The translations under genes were made by a program, and so were the position numbers. The notes beneath the pieces were generated by a model. It did no database searches. It saw only the letters and a list, made by a program, of their open reading frames with translations, and was not told the origin of the DNA. Shown piece by piece: positions 43,530-54,524 of a stretch of 64,000 bases of DNA; positions within the stretch are counted from its first letter, which is position 1, and every line of letters begins with the position of its first letter. The stretch comes from Flavobacterium enshiense DK69. Its GTDB lineage: Bacteria > Bacteroidota > Bacteroidia > Flavobacteriales > Flavobacteriaceae. The stretch spans positions 124,001 through 188,000 of the forward strand of contig NZ_AVCS01000013.1 of the NCBI RefSeq assembly GCF_000498495.1, written 5' to 3'.

Positions 43530-45416
43530 TTATTTTTTGGCTTTTTTCTGAGCTTCCGCCTGCTCCATCATTTCCTGCATTTTCTTTTGGAACTTGCTTT
43601 GCGGTTTGTCTTTCGTTTTATTCTCCTGAATTTTAGCATGGATTTTCTTCTCGTCTACAATGTAGTTTTTGATCACTAACATGATACCGATAGTAATGGT
43701 GTTTGAAATAAAGTAATACAAACTCAATCCGGATGCATAATTGTTAAAGAAAAATAACATCATGATTGGTGAAACATAAAGCATCACTTTCATAATTTTA
43801 CCCATATCAGGCATACCTTCCTGTTGTGGAGCCGACATTTGCTGATCACCTGTTGTCATTTTCATGTAGAAGAAAATAGCAATAGAAGCCAGAATCGGGA
43901 ACAAACTCACGTGACTTCCGTAAAACGGAATATTGAAAGGCAATTCTAAAATAGAATCATAAGACGACAAGTCCTCTGCCCAAAGGAAACTTTTCTGACG
44001 CAGGTCAAACATTGATGGGAAGAACTGGAATAAGGCATAGAACACCGGAATCTGCATAACCGCCGGCAAACATCCTGCCATAGGATTCACGCCCGCCTTA
44101 CCATACAATTTCATGGTTTCCTGTTGCTTTTTCATCGGATCCTTACCGAATTTTTCATTAAGTTCTGCAATTTCCGGACGCAATACTTTCATCTTTGCCT
44201 GAGACAAATACGACTTGTACGTTACCGGAGACATTACCAAACGAACCAACATGGTGAAAATTACAATAGCAATTCCGTGTGGTAAGAACCCACTTAAGAA
44301 TCCGTAAGCCGGAATGAAAACATAACGGTTGATCCAACCGAAAATTCCCCAACCCAAAGGCATTACTTCGTCAAGGTTTTTATCGTAAGAATTCAATATC
44401 TTGTAATCAGCCGGTCCGTAGTACCAATTCATGGCATAGTTTAACTCTCCGTTTTTAAATTCCAATGGTAATTTAGCTGCGAAGTTTTTAGTATAAACTG
44501 TGTCTTTTTCCTCATCATTAACAAGGTTCTCCGATTTCAACTGAGCGCCTTTAATAGGTGTTTCCGTTAATAAGATAGAAGTAAACAAATCCTGTTTGAA
44601 AGCAACATAAGTCAAACCTTCAACAGTTTCTTCATCTAATTTACTTGTCTGGCTTAAGCTATTGTCTTTTCCTTCCTCATACTCGTAACGTACATCCGTA
44701 TAACGGTTTTCATAAGAAATACTTTTCTCATTACGGTACGCTTTCAACTGCCAGTCTAAATCAAGCGGTTTGGATGTATTGACAACTTCGTTCAATCCTT
44801 GTGTACGAATACCAAAATCCATCATATATTCGTTTGGTTTCAACACATACCGGTACTCTAAAAACTGGTTTTCACCTGCTTTTAAACGCATGGTCACCAC
44901 CTGATTTGCACCTTCTTTAGTAACCGTAGGTTCGAAATACATGTCTTTTGTATTTAAAACACGGTTATCTTTTGTCTGGAACTGAATATTCAGATTGGCA
45001 TTATTGTCTTTGATAATCTGAACTGGTTTCCCTGAACCCTTATGGAATTGTTCAAAATTATTCACTTTGGCATCAACAATATAACCACCTTTATTAGCGA
45101 TCTTTAATGTTACCAGTTCGTTTTTGATTTCAGTAACATTGTCTTTCGCAGATGGCAATGCAGCCGAATAAGCAAAAGCCCCTAAAGAGCCCTGCAACGC
45201 TTTTACTTTCAATGAATCTGTTTGGGTTGAATCATTAACCACTGCTGCAACAGCCTGCTCTTTGGCTTTTTCTATTTTTTCAGTTTTTGCCTTTTTAGCA
45301 TCTTCTGCCATTGCTTCTTTCTCTTTGGAGATGTTATTGAACATCATCCAGATCATTAAACCGGCAATTAAAACAAACCCAAAGATGGTTTTAACATCTA
45401 ATTTTTTTTCTTCCAT
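43530..45416 (-). CDS. yidC: Membrane protein insertase YidC
   Basis: 628 residues, the length of Gram-negative YidC. N-terminal transmembrane helix (TIFGFVLIAGLMIWMMF), a large periplasmic beta-sandwich domain (about 80-350), then the conserved insertase domain with five helices: PHGIAIVIFTMLVRLVMSPV, KPGVNPMAGCLPAVMQIPVF-like hairpin, FILASIAIFFYMK-type segment, and LFFFNNYASGLSLYYFISN. The C-terminal tail is Lys/Gln-rich, as in Bacteroidota. It inserts inner-membrane proteins with or without SecYEG. Coded 97 bases downstream of pyrG on the same strand, a common arrangement in Flavobacteria. Confidence 0.97.
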   Translation of the reverse strand: MEEKKLDVKTIFGFVLIAGLMIWMMFNNISKEKEAMAEDAKKAKTEKIEKAKEQAVAAVVNDSTQTDSLKVKALQGSLGAFAYSAALPSAKDNVTEIKNELVTLKIANKGGYIVDAKVNNFEQFHKGSGKPVQIIKDNNANLNIQFQTKDNRVLNTKDMYFEPTVTKEGANQVVTMRLKAGENQFLEYRYVLKPNEYMMDFGIRTQGLNEVVNTSKPLDLDWQLKAYRNEKSISYENRYTDVRYEYEEGKDNSLSQTSKLDEETVEGLTYVAFKQDLFTSILLTETPIKGAQLKSENLVNDEEKDTVYTKNFAAKLPLEFKNGELNYAMNWYYGPADYKILNSYDKNLDEVMPLGWGIFGWINRYVFIPAYGFLSGFLPHGIAIVIFTMLVRLVMSPVTYKSYLSQAKMKVLRPEIAELNEKFGKDPMKKQQETMKLYGKAGVNPMAGCLPAVMQIPVFYALFQFFPSMFDLRQKSFLWAEDLSSYDSILELPFNIPFYGSHVSLFPILASIAIFFYMKMTTGDQQMSAPQQEGMPDMGKIMKVMLYVSPIMMLFFFNNYASGLSLYYFISNTITIGIMLVIKNYIVDEKKIHAKIQENKTKDKPQSKFQKKMQEMMEQAEAQKKAKK

Positions 45417-45513
45417 TTTTAATTTAGCTTTAAGCGTTAGGCTTTAAGCAGTAAGCGATTCGTTAGTCTAAAATTTTTATAATTCGTTACTAAACAAGTC
45501 CTAATTCTTGTTT

Positions 45514-47187
<1,674 letters not shown>

Positions 47188-47392
47188 TTATAATTCGATT
47201 ATTGAATTGTTGGATTCTTAGATTTTTAGAAAATAACGAATAATTAACTATTCCTGTTAAACATTTAGTCTTCATAGGCATTCTCAGGCTACGAAAAATC
47301 TGAATTCTTTAAAAATCCTCAGTATGTAAAACCTAAAACATTAACAAATCAAACTATTTAATCATCTAAGATGTCTGATAAATCCAAGAAGT

Positions 47393-47626
47393 CTATTTTG
47401 GTTTCGGAAAGTTTTTACGGATGTTTCTCACGAGTTCTTCCAACCCGTTAAGCTTGAGCTCATAAACCAATTGCAACTGCTCACCCAACTGTCCTTTCGG
47501 AAAGCCTTTATTGTGATACCAAACCACATAATATTCAGGTAGGTCAATAAGAAAATACCCTTCGTATTTTCCGAAGGGCATTTTGGTATGTGCTAATTTT
47601 ATAAGAAGTTCTTGCTGACTGTCCAC
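47393..47626 (-). CDS. DUF3820 family protein
   Basis: About 77 residues from a GTG at 47624-47626 (VDSQQELLIKLAHTKMPFGKY), which fits the normal start of the family; an upstream TTG at 47650 would overlap the osmC-like gene by 20 bases. The family motif MPFGKYEGYFLIDLPEYYV is followed by WYHNKGFPKGQLGEQLQ and a C-terminal helix LNGLEELVRNIRK. DUF3820 proteins are small and cytoplasmic and sometimes fused to exonuclease domains, which hints at nucleic-acid work, but the role is unknown. Last gene of the LysM-OsmC operon. Confidence 0.82.
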   Translation of the reverse strand: MDSQQELLIKLAHTKMPFGKYEGYFLIDLPEYYVVWYHNKGFPKGQLGEQLQLVYELKLNGLEELVRNIRKNFPKPK

Positions 47627-47630
47627 TTTA

Positions 47631-48035
47631 TTACTTCCAATTAAAAACAACTTCCTTTTTAATATCCGGATGCAAACTAAATAGAACAGGACAAGTCATC
47701 GCTGTCTTTTCCAGAATTGCTTTGGTTTTATCATCAGCAGCAACATTCATTTGAAAGGTTATTTGAATTTCAATGATACGTCTTGGATCGGCCGCCATTA
47801 TTTTGGTTACCTCGGCCGTCGACCCGGAAAAATCAACTTCCAAATCACGGGCTTTGATTCCCATTACGGTAAACATACAGGTTGCCAAGGCGTTCGCTAC
47901 GGAATCCGTGGGAGAAAACGCTTCTCCTTTACCGTGATTATCCGTTGGTGCATCAGTAATAATAGTATTTCCGGATTGTATGTGTACCGACGATGTTCTC
48001 AAATCACCAAGGTACGTTACTTTTGAAGTTGCCAT
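47631..48035 (-). CDS. OsmC family peroxide-reducing protein
   Basis: 134 residues. OsmC/Ohr fold: N-terminal strands (KVTYLGDLRTSSVHIQSGN), then GEAFSPTDSVANALATCMFTVMGIKAR with the active-site-type cysteine, and KTAMTCPVLFSLHPDIK with the second conserved cysteine. OsmC and Ohr proteins reduce organic peroxides with the two thiols. The ATG overlaps the stop of the LysM gene (ATAATG), so translation is coupled. Precise substrate not known. Confidence 0.9.
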   Translation of the reverse strand: MATSKVTYLGDLRTSSVHIQSGNTIITDAPTDNHGKGEAFSPTDSVANALATCMFTVMGIKARDLEVDFSGSTAEVTKIMAADPRRIIEIQITFQMNVAADDKTKAILEKTAMTCPVLFSLHPDIKKEVVFNWK

Positions 48036-50005
48036 TATTTCGCTTCTTTTAAAGTTAAATCTTCATCATAATACAACAAGTAAACACCTTTGTTGTAGTA
48101 ACCTCCGTCGATGTTTGCATAGTTGAATTTACTTTCAATCTGCTCCGAAGCTTTTTCGTTTACCGATTCTTTGTAACCGCCGTCCTGGAACAATCTCAAA
48201 ATAACATCAAAGGTTACATCAAAACCTCTGGTTGCAAAACGATTAGGAAAGATATTATTTTTCTTTTTGAATACTTTTGCAAAGATTGCAGCCTGTGGTG
48301 TTTCATTATCTCTTGACACAGACGGATACAGCAATTTCAACCTTGTTAATTTACTCAACGGAATCTCCTCAAAATCGAGTGTTTCATTTTTCTCTAAAGT
48401 CACCAACTGTACCTGATATTCGGAAGTAGCGCTAACCAGAATATTGCAAGTACTCAATACCATTCCGGTTTTTTCGGATTCTAGAATCACATAATTGATC
48501 CCATCTTTAACCATCAGGCTTTTGATATTCTCCAAAGTCGGAACACCTTTATCATTGATTTCGGCAATTTTAACTGAAGGGTAATTTTCGGTAATATACT
48601 GCTTTGCGCTTCCTTTTTTAGGATCGATAACCGCTATGATATTTCCGTTTTTCTCCATCATGAAATCAAACATTTTACGCTTCACATCCAGTGCATTCGG
48701 CATCGCCTGGAATAAATTAGAATAAGGCTTTCCTCTCTCGTTTGATAATGGCGAAATTACCGGAGTATTGTATTTCTCTAACAATGAAGCTGCCGTCTCA
48801 ACATGATTTTGGAAGAACGGACCTATAACCGCATCGGTTTTAGAAAAATCATTTGCATTGATTACCGATGCAATAGCAGATGAATTTTTGGTCTCTTCCG
48901 AATCAAAAATCTTAACCGTAAGCGGTAATCCAAGTGTTTTAGCCGAATCAATCGCAACCAAAGCACCAGCATAAAAATCCAGTGTCATATTCAGGAACTT
49001 ATCTTTTTTAAGTCGTTCCCTAACCGAATTCACGGAATCTGCTTCGATTTTTTCGATATGGAATGGCAACAAAAGAACCAATTCCTTACTTTCCTGCTTA
49101 TTGATTGTTTTTGAAATATCGATTTGCTGTTTGTTAGGAGCAATCTGGTTGAACTTTGCATCAGATGGCACTTTAATAACCATGCCTGTTTTAACTCCAT
49201 TCGCCAATTCAGGATTTACTGCCAACATTTGTTCCTGGCTAATCCCCGCCCCTCTTGTTAAACTGTACAATGTCTCTTTTGGCTGAACGGTATAATCCTT
49301 ATACTGCACTGTTTGTTTTGGCTGTACAACTGGAGTATTTGCAACAACAGGTGTATTTTTGTTAAGACGCAATTTTTGCCCAATTTCCAGATTTTCTTTT
49401 ATTTCCGGATTTAAAGATTCCAGTTCCTCAACAGACAAACCATTTTTTTTAGCGATTCCGAATTTGGTTTCTTTCGGTTCTACGGTATGGTATTTAGCAA
49501 CTGCTACTGTAGCGGTCTTAACTGATACAGATGCTGTCTTAGCTTTTTCAGGTTTTTCGATTTTCTTCGTGGTAAAAACCACAATCGTTTGCCCTATTTT
49601 CAACCCTTCCTTTTCAACGTCAGGATTGTTTTTAGTAATTGATTCTACTGTAGTATCATATTTCTGCGCTATACTGAAAACAGTTTCTTTCGCTTCCACA
49701 ACATGATAGACACGTGTTTCTTTGCCTGTTGGCTTTGGAGTTTCTTTAACAACCAGTTTCGTAATCTCTTTTACAGGAGTTTTGGCTGCCTGACCCGCTT
49801 TCGTAGGAATTAAAAGTACCGCATTTTCATTTACACCGTTTTTGGCATTCGGATTTAATCGATAAATATCTTCCGGCGCCACATTGTATTTTTTGGCTAT
49901 CGAATAGGTAGTTTCCCCTTTAGCAACTTTGTGCTCTTTGGTCTGCGAAAATGCAGAAACAGAAACTAATAAAGCAGTAGACAATCCTAAAAAAAAGTGC
50001 TTCAT
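48035..50005 (-). CDS. LysM-repeat protein with periplasmic-binding-protein-like receptor domain
   Basis: 656 residues. Signal peptide 1-20, then four LysM modules: HKVAKGETTYSIAKKYNV, YHVVEAKETVFSIAQKYDT, YHTVEPKETKFGIAKKNGL and YTVQPKETLYSLTRGAGI (about residues 24-290), which bind peptidoglycan. The C-terminal half (about 310-640: LLPFHIEKIEADSVNSV, MTLDFYAGALVAIDSAK, DAVIGPFFQNHVETAASLLE) is a type I periplasmic-binding-protein fold like the ligand-binding part of amino acid ABC transporters, without any ABC partner genes. A cell-wall-anchored sensor or assembly factor is inferred. First gene of the operon with osmC-like and DUF3820 genes. Confidence 0.88.
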   Translation of the reverse strand: MKHFFLGLSTALLVSVSAFSQTKEHKVAKGETTYSIAKKYNVAPEDIYRLNPNAKNGVNENAVLLIPTKAGQAAKTPVKEITKLVVKETPKPTGKETRVYHVVEAKETVFSIAQKYDTTVESITKNNPDVEKEGLKIGQTIVVFTTKKIEKPEKAKTASVSVKTATVAVAKYHTVEPKETKFGIAKKNGLSVEELESLNPEIKENLEIGQKLRLNKNTPVVANTPVVQPKQTVQYKDYTVQPKETLYSLTRGAGISQEQMLAVNPELANGVKTGMVIKVPSDAKFNQIAPNKQQIDISKTINKQESKELVLLLPFHIEKIEADSVNSVRERLKKDKFLNMTLDFYAGALVAIDSAKTLGLPLTVKIFDSEETKNSSAIASVINANDFSKTDAVIGPFFQNHVETAASLLEKYNTPVISPLSNERGKPYSNLFQAMPNALDVKRKMFDFMMEKNGNIIAVIDPKKGSAKQYITENYPSVKIAEINDKGVPTLENIKSLMVKDGINYVILESEKTGMVLSTCNILVSATSEYQVQLVTLEKNETLDFEEIPLSKLTRLKLLYPSVSRDNETPQAAIFAKVFKKKNNIFPNRFATRGFDVTFDVILRLFQDGGYKESVNEKASEQIESKFNYANIDGGYYNKGVYLLYYDEDLTLKEAK

Positions 50006-50082
50006 ATGGTATTTTTTAAAACGAACAAGTCGTCACAAAGTTATAGATTGTAACGACTTAATTCCTATTTTTCTTAATTATT

Positions 50083-51612
50083 TTATTCCCACTCGATCGT
50101 GGCAGGCGGTTTCGAACTGATATCGTATACGACTCTGTTCACCCCTTTTACCTTATTGATAATCTCGTTTGATATCTTCATTAAGAAGTCATACGGTAAG
50201 TGTACCCAGTCCGCAGTCATTCCGTCAGTAGATTCTACAGCGCGTAATGCAACCACTTTTTCATAAGTACGCTCATCACCCATTACCCCAACACTGTTTA
50301 CCGGCAATAAGATTGCGCCTGCCTGCCAAACTTTGTTGTACAAACCATGAGTTTTTAATCCTTCTGTAAAAATATAATCCACTTCCTGAAGAATTCTCAC
50401 TTTCTCCGGAGTAATATCTCCTAAGATACGGATAGACAATCCCGGTCCAGGGAAAGGGTGTCTTCCCAATAATTCCGGATCGATTCCTAAAGTAGCACCT
50501 ACTCTACGTACTTCGTCTTTGAACAACATACGCAAAGGTTCTGCAATTTTAAGTTTCATGAAATCCGGTAAACCACCTACGTTGTGATGCGATTTAATAG
50601 TTGCAGAAGGTCCTTTTACAGAAACCGATTCAATTACGTCCGGATAAATAGTTCCCTGCGCCAACCATTTTACATCTTCGATAAGATGTGCCTCGTCGTC
50701 AAACACTTCGATAAACACACGTCCGATGATTTTTCTTTTTGTTTCCGGATCTTCCACTCCGGCCAATTCAGACAAAAATCGTTCAGAAGCATCAACTCCT
50801 TTAACATTTAAGCCCATACCTTTATATTGGTTCAATACGTTTTCGAATTCATTCTTACGCAATAAACCGTTATTTACGAAAATACAATATAAATTCTGTC
50901 CGATTGCTTTGTTCAATAATACAGCAGCCACCGTTGAATCTACACCTCCAGAAAGTCCAAGAACTACTTTATCATTCTGGATTTTCTCTTTCATTTCAGC
51001 TACGATTTCTTCAACGAATGCATTTGGAGTAAAGTTCTGAGGCACTTCAGCAATCTTAACCAAGAAGTTTTCCAACATTTGTTTTCCGTCTGTTGAATGA
51101 TAAACCTCCGGGTGGAACTGGATAGCATAAGTAGTCTCACCATCGATACGGTATGCAGCATTTTCAACATCTTTAGTCGATGCTAAACGAACACCATTTG
51201 TCGGCATTTGCTTGATAGTATCACTGTGACTCATCCAAACCTGACTGTGAAGATCTACATTATCAAAGAAAAGTTCGTTCTCTTTAATAAACGATAAATT
51301 AGCTCTACCATATTCACGGATATTTGAAGGCGCTACTTCCCCACCACTGAAATGAGCCAAATACTGAGCACCATAACAAACTGCCAACAAAGGCAATTTA
51401 CCGCGAATTTGGGATAAATCAGGATGCGGCGCATCTTCTGCTCTTACAGAAAAAGGACTTCCTGATAAAATTACCGCTTTATAACTTGACAAATCATCCG
51501 GGAAATGATTAAAAGGAAAAATTTCGCAGAATATGTTTAATTCGCGAACCCTACGCGCAATAAGCTGAGTGTATTGCGATCCGAAATCTAAAATAAGTAC
51601 ATTGTGTTGCAT
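50083..51612 (-). CDS. guaA: GMP synthase (glutamine-hydrolysing)
   Basis: 509 residues from the ATG at 51610-51612 ([20 protein letters not shown]); the TTG at 51618 is unlikely. It converts XMP to GMP. N-terminal glutamine amidotransferase domain with nucleophile Cys in [13 protein letters not shown] and His-Glu pair in [13 protein letters not shown]-pyrophosphatase domain with P-loop [19 protein letters not shown]-terminal dimerisation domain with [17 protein letters not shown] and [17 protein letters not shown]. The -7 box lies almost at the start codon, so the mRNA may be leaderless. Confidence 0.97.
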   Translation of the reverse strand: MQHNVLILDFGSQYTQLIARRVRELNIFCEIFPFNHFPDDLSSYKAVILSGSPFSVRAEDAPHPDLSQIRGKLPLLAVCYGAQYLAHFSGGEVAPSNIREYGRANLSFIKENELFFDNVDLHSQVWMSHSDTIKQMPTNGVRLASTKDVENAAYRIDGETTYAIQFHPEVYHSTDGKQMLENFLVKIAEVPQNFTPNAFVEEIVAEMKEKIQNDKVVLGLSGGVDSTVAAVLLNKAIGQNLYCIFVNNGLLRKNEFENVLNQYKGMGLNVKGVDASERFLSELAGVEDPETKRKIIGRVFIEVFDDEAHLIEDVKWLAQGTIYPDVIESVSVKGPSATIKSHHNVGGLPDFMKLKIAEPLRMLFKDEVRRVGATLGIDPELLGRHPFPGPGLSIRILGDITPEKVRILQEVDYIFTEGLKTHGLYNKVWQAGAILLPVNSVGVMGDERTYEKVVALRAVESTDGMTADWVHLPYDFLMKISNEIINKVKGVNRVVYDISSKPPATIEWE

Positions 51613-51615
51613 GTG

Positions 51616-51623
51616 CAAAAATA
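51616..51623 (-). promoter_or_regulatory. Candidate -7 box of guaA, at the start codon
   Basis: TATTTTTG on the minus strand ends three bases before the guaA ATG. With the usual spacing, transcription would begin within a few bases of the ATG, implying a leaderless or near-leaderless transcript. Confidence 0.4.
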
Positions 51624-51705
51624 GTTATTTCTGTGAAAATGAAAAATTAAAAATTTGAAAGATTTAAGTAATGTAAATTATCCTGAAAAAATGTATTTTC
51701 GCAAC

Positions 51706-52740
51706 ATGATGACAACCAATGAAATTGAAGCACTTAAAGAACTTTTAGCTTCCCCTAAAAAAATAGCAATTATTCCTCACCGAAACCCTGATGGAGACGC
51801 AATGGGATCTACCTTAGGATTATATCATTTTCTGACTCAAAAGAAACATGACGTTTCGGTAATTTCCCCTAACGAATTCCCGAATTTTTTAGCCTGGATG
51901 CCTGAGGCTGAAAAAGTCATGATTTTTGAAAAAAACCCGGAAAACTGCACTGAAAAATTGAATCAGGCGGATATTATTTTCACTCTTGATTTCAACGCCC
52001 TTCACCGTGTTGGTGATTTCATGCAGGCAACTTTGGAGAAACTGGAGAAAACATTTGTGATGATTGACCATCATCAGTCGCCGGACAATTATTCCAAATT
52101 CACGTTTTCGGATACCGGATATGGTTCTACCTGCGAAATGGTGTACCACTTTATTCATCAGTTAGGAGAAGAAAATCTGATAAACAAAAACATTGCAACC
52201 TGTATTTATACCGGTATCGTTACCGATTCGGGATCTTTCCGTTTTCCTTTGACGACCAGTACAACTCATCGTGTAGTAGCTGATTTAATTGACAAAGGGG
52301 TTGAGAATTCAAAAATACACAACCTGCTTTTCGACACCAGTTCATACAATCGCCTGCAATTATTAGGTCGCGCGTTGCAAAACATGAAACTCTTGCCGGA
52401 GTACAAAACCTCTTATATCACATTAAGTCAGGAAGAACTTGACACGTTTGGTTATGCGAAAGGCGATACAGAAGGAATTGTTAATTACGGATTATCATTA
52501 AAAGGATTCGACTTTACCGCAATTTTCATCGAAAACAAAGAAGAAGGCCTTATCAAAATATCGTTCCGTTCCCAAGGAGCCTTTGATGTGAATCAATTTG
52601 CAAGAAATCATTTTAGCGGAGGCGGCCATATTAATGCTGCGGGAGGAAAATCCGACTTATCAATGGAAGAAACGATAAAACAATTTATTGCTATTTTAGC
52701 CTCAGAAAAGAAAACAACTGACGAAACAGTCCTTACTTAA
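51706..52740 (+). CDS. nrnA: DHH-family bifunctional oligoribonuclease / pAp phosphatase (NrnA)
   Basis: 344 residues from the ATG at 51706 (MMTTNEIEALKEL); 51709 is equivalent, and the longer frame to 51655 is unlikely. It degrades short RNAs and 3'-phosphoadenosine 5'-phosphate. DHH domain: IPHRNPDGDAMGS (metal-binding Asp residues), FTLDFNALHRVG, MIDHHQSPDN (the DHH motif), IYTGIVTDSGSFRF. DHHA1 domain: KISFRSQGAFDVNQFAR and FSGGGHINAAGGK. It starts a plus-strand run with gldI and two peptidyl-prolyl isomerases, an order common in Flavobacteria. Confidence 0.93.
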   Translation: MMTTNEIEALKELLASPKKIAIIPHRNPDGDAMGSTLGLYHFLTQKKHDVSVISPNEFPNFLAWMPEAEKVMIFEKNPENCTEKLNQADIIFTLDFNALHRVGDFMQATLEKLEKTFVMIDHHQSPDNYSKFTFSDTGYGSTCEMVYHFIHQLGEENLINKNIATCIYTGIVTDSGSFRFPLTTSTTHRVVADLIDKGVENSKIHNLLFDTSSYNRLQLLGRALQNMKLLPEYKTSYITLSQEELDTFGYAKGDTEGIVNYGLSLKGFDFTAIFIENKEEGLIKISFRSQGAFDVNQFARNHFSGGGHINAAGGKSDLSMEETIKQFIAILASEKKTTDETVLT

Positions 52741-52780
52741 AAAAGCGCATACTTTTAAATGTCAGTTTAAAAATTGAATT

Positions 52781-53338
52781 ATGAAAAAAATACATATATA
52801 CGGAGTTATGCTTTCCGGATTATTATTTGCTTGCTGCACACAACAACAGGAAGCCAGAAAACCGGTTTCGCATTCATCGGGGACTTTTATTAAAGAGTCT
52901 ATCGAACGAAACAAAAAGCTTATAAACAACGAAGAAACTTTAATTGCCAACATTATCAAAAAAGATACCGCTAACGATTATATCGCTTCGCCAAAAGGGT
53001 ATTGGTATTATTATAATGTAAAAAGCGATACTGCAACACAAACTCCTAAAAAAGGAGATATTGCCGTTTTTGATTACGAAGTAGCAGATTTGTCCGGGAA
53101 CGTTATCTATACAGCCGAAGAACTGACAACCCAAAACTATGTTGTAGATAAACAGCATATTATGATGGGATTGCGCGATGGCATCAAACTGATGAAAAAA
53201 GGAGAAAAAGTTACTTTCCTTTTCCCTTCACACATGGCATATGGCTATCATGGTGACAATGAAAAAATCGGAACCAACCAACCTGTTATCTGCACAGTAA
53301 CCTTAAATGATTTCAGACCCGCACCTGTAAAACCTTAA
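52781..53338 (+). CDS. gldI: Gliding motility-associated FKBP-type peptidyl-prolyl isomerase lipoprotein GldI
   Basis: 185 residues. Lipoprotein signal with CC near residues 18-19 (LLFACCTQQQEAR), a helical N-terminal linker, then an FKBP domain (about 88-180: KKGDIAVFDYEVADLSGNVI, MMGLRDGIKLMKKGEKVTF, PSHMAYGYHGD). In Flavobacterium johnsoniae GldI is required for gliding and, like other Gld lipoproteins, is linked to the T9SS machinery; as an FKBP it may help fold envelope components. Located 40 bases after nrnA and 30 before the first isomerase gene. Confidence 0.92.
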   Translation: MKKIHIYGVMLSGLLFACCTQQQEARKPVSHSSGTFIKESIERNKKLINNEETLIANIIKKDTANDYIASPKGYWYYYNVKSDTATQTPKKGDIAVFDYEVADLSGNVIYTAEELTTQNYVVDKQHIMMGLRDGIKLMKKGEKVTFLFPSHMAYGYHGDNEKIGTNQPVICTVTLNDFRPAPVKP

Positions 53339-53368
53339 TTTACCAAACATACATTTTTACCGATTGCA

Positions 53369-54454
53369 ATGAAAAAAAAACTTACCGGTATACTCTTACT
53401 ATTTACCGCTCTATTGATTTCCTGTAAAAACAATCACGAGAATTTACAAGACGGCTTATATGCCAATATTGAAACACCAAAAGGAGACATTGTTGTTTCC
53501 CTGGAATACACAAAAGCTCCCGTTACCGTAGCAAATTTCATAACATTGGCCGAGGGAAAAAACCCTTTTGTTGCTGCTCAATACAAAGGGAAACCTTTTT
53601 ATGACGGGTTAACATTTCACCGTGTAATTCAGGATTTCATGATTCAGGGAGGAGATCCTGACGGTACAGGAAACGGTGGTCCGGGATACAAATTCAAAGA
53701 TGAAATCGATCCTACATTAAAGCACAATAACGGCGGCGTTTTATCGATGGCCAATGCAGGTCCGAACACCAACGGAAGTCAGTTTTTCATAACACATTCA
53801 GCTCAACCTCACCTTGATGGCGTTCATACCATTTTCGGAAAAGTTGTGGAAGGAATGGACGTTGTGGCTGCCATTGAAAACAATGATGAAATCACATCAG
53901 TTACCATCATAAGAAAAGGAGCAAAAGCTTCCGCCTTCGATGCATTGAAAGTATTCAAAAACTATTACGATACAGAAGCAGTGGAATTAAAGAAAATTGC
54001 TGAAAAAACAGCTAAAATCAAGACGGACAAATTAGCCGAATTCGCCTCTTTAAGAACAAAAGCCGTTAAAACAGAATCCGGATTGGAATACGTTTTTATC
54101 ACAAAAGGAAATCAGCCAAAATTAGCTCCGGGAACGAATGTTCTTTTCAGTTATGCCGGTTATTTCGAAAATGGCGAGCTTTTTGATACCAACTACAAAG
54201 ATGTGGCTGAATTATTCGGAACGTATGACAAGATGAGAGATGAGCAAGGAGGCTATGATCCATTTCCTTTTGAATACGGAAAAAAAGAAGGCCTAATCCC
54301 GGGATTCATTGAAGGAATGGAAAAAATGTCTGCCGGAGACAAATTGCTTTTATTCATCCCTTCTTATCTGGCTTACGGTGAAAGAGGAGCGCCTCCCATA
54401 ATTCCGCCAAATACGAATCTTATTTTTGAAATCGAATTATCAGCAAAAAAATAA
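53369..54454 (+). CDS. Lipoprotein peptidyl-prolyl isomerase, cyclophilin + FKBP fusion (copy 1)
   Basis: 361 residues. Lipoprotein signal ([11 protein letters not shown]). Cyclophilin domain (about 30-190) with the active-site Arg in [15 protein letters not shown] and [12 protein letters not shown]; then a helical linker (about 195-240) and an FKBP domain (about 245-361: [59 protein letters not shown]). Two isomerase folds of different families in one chain. The FKBP domain has an extra ~24-residue segment rich in D/E/K after FDTN. Periplasmic or outer-membrane folding helper, cotranscribed with gldI. Confidence 0.92.
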   Translation: MKKKLTGILLLFTALLISCKNNHENLQDGLYANIETPKGDIVVSLEYTKAPVTVANFITLAEGKNPFVAAQYKGKPFYDGLTFHRVIQDFMIQGGDPDGTGNGGPGYKFKDEIDPTLKHNNGGVLSMANAGPNTNGSQFFITHSAQPHLDGVHTIFGKVVEGMDVVAAIENNDEITSVTIIRKGAKASAFDALKVFKNYYDTEAVELKKIAEKTAKIKTDKLAEFASLRTKAVKTESGLEYVFITKGNQPKLAPGTNVLFSYAGYFENGELFDTNYKDVAELFGTYDKMRDEQGGYDPFPFEYGKKEGLIPGFIEGMEKMSAGDKLLLFIPSYLAYGERGAPPIIPPNTNLIFEIELSAKK

Positions 54455-54524
54455 TTAAACAAGGGAAAAATCCTGAAAATCCCTGCGTAATGCAAAAAGA
54501 GTAAGGCGAATACAACTATAAAAT

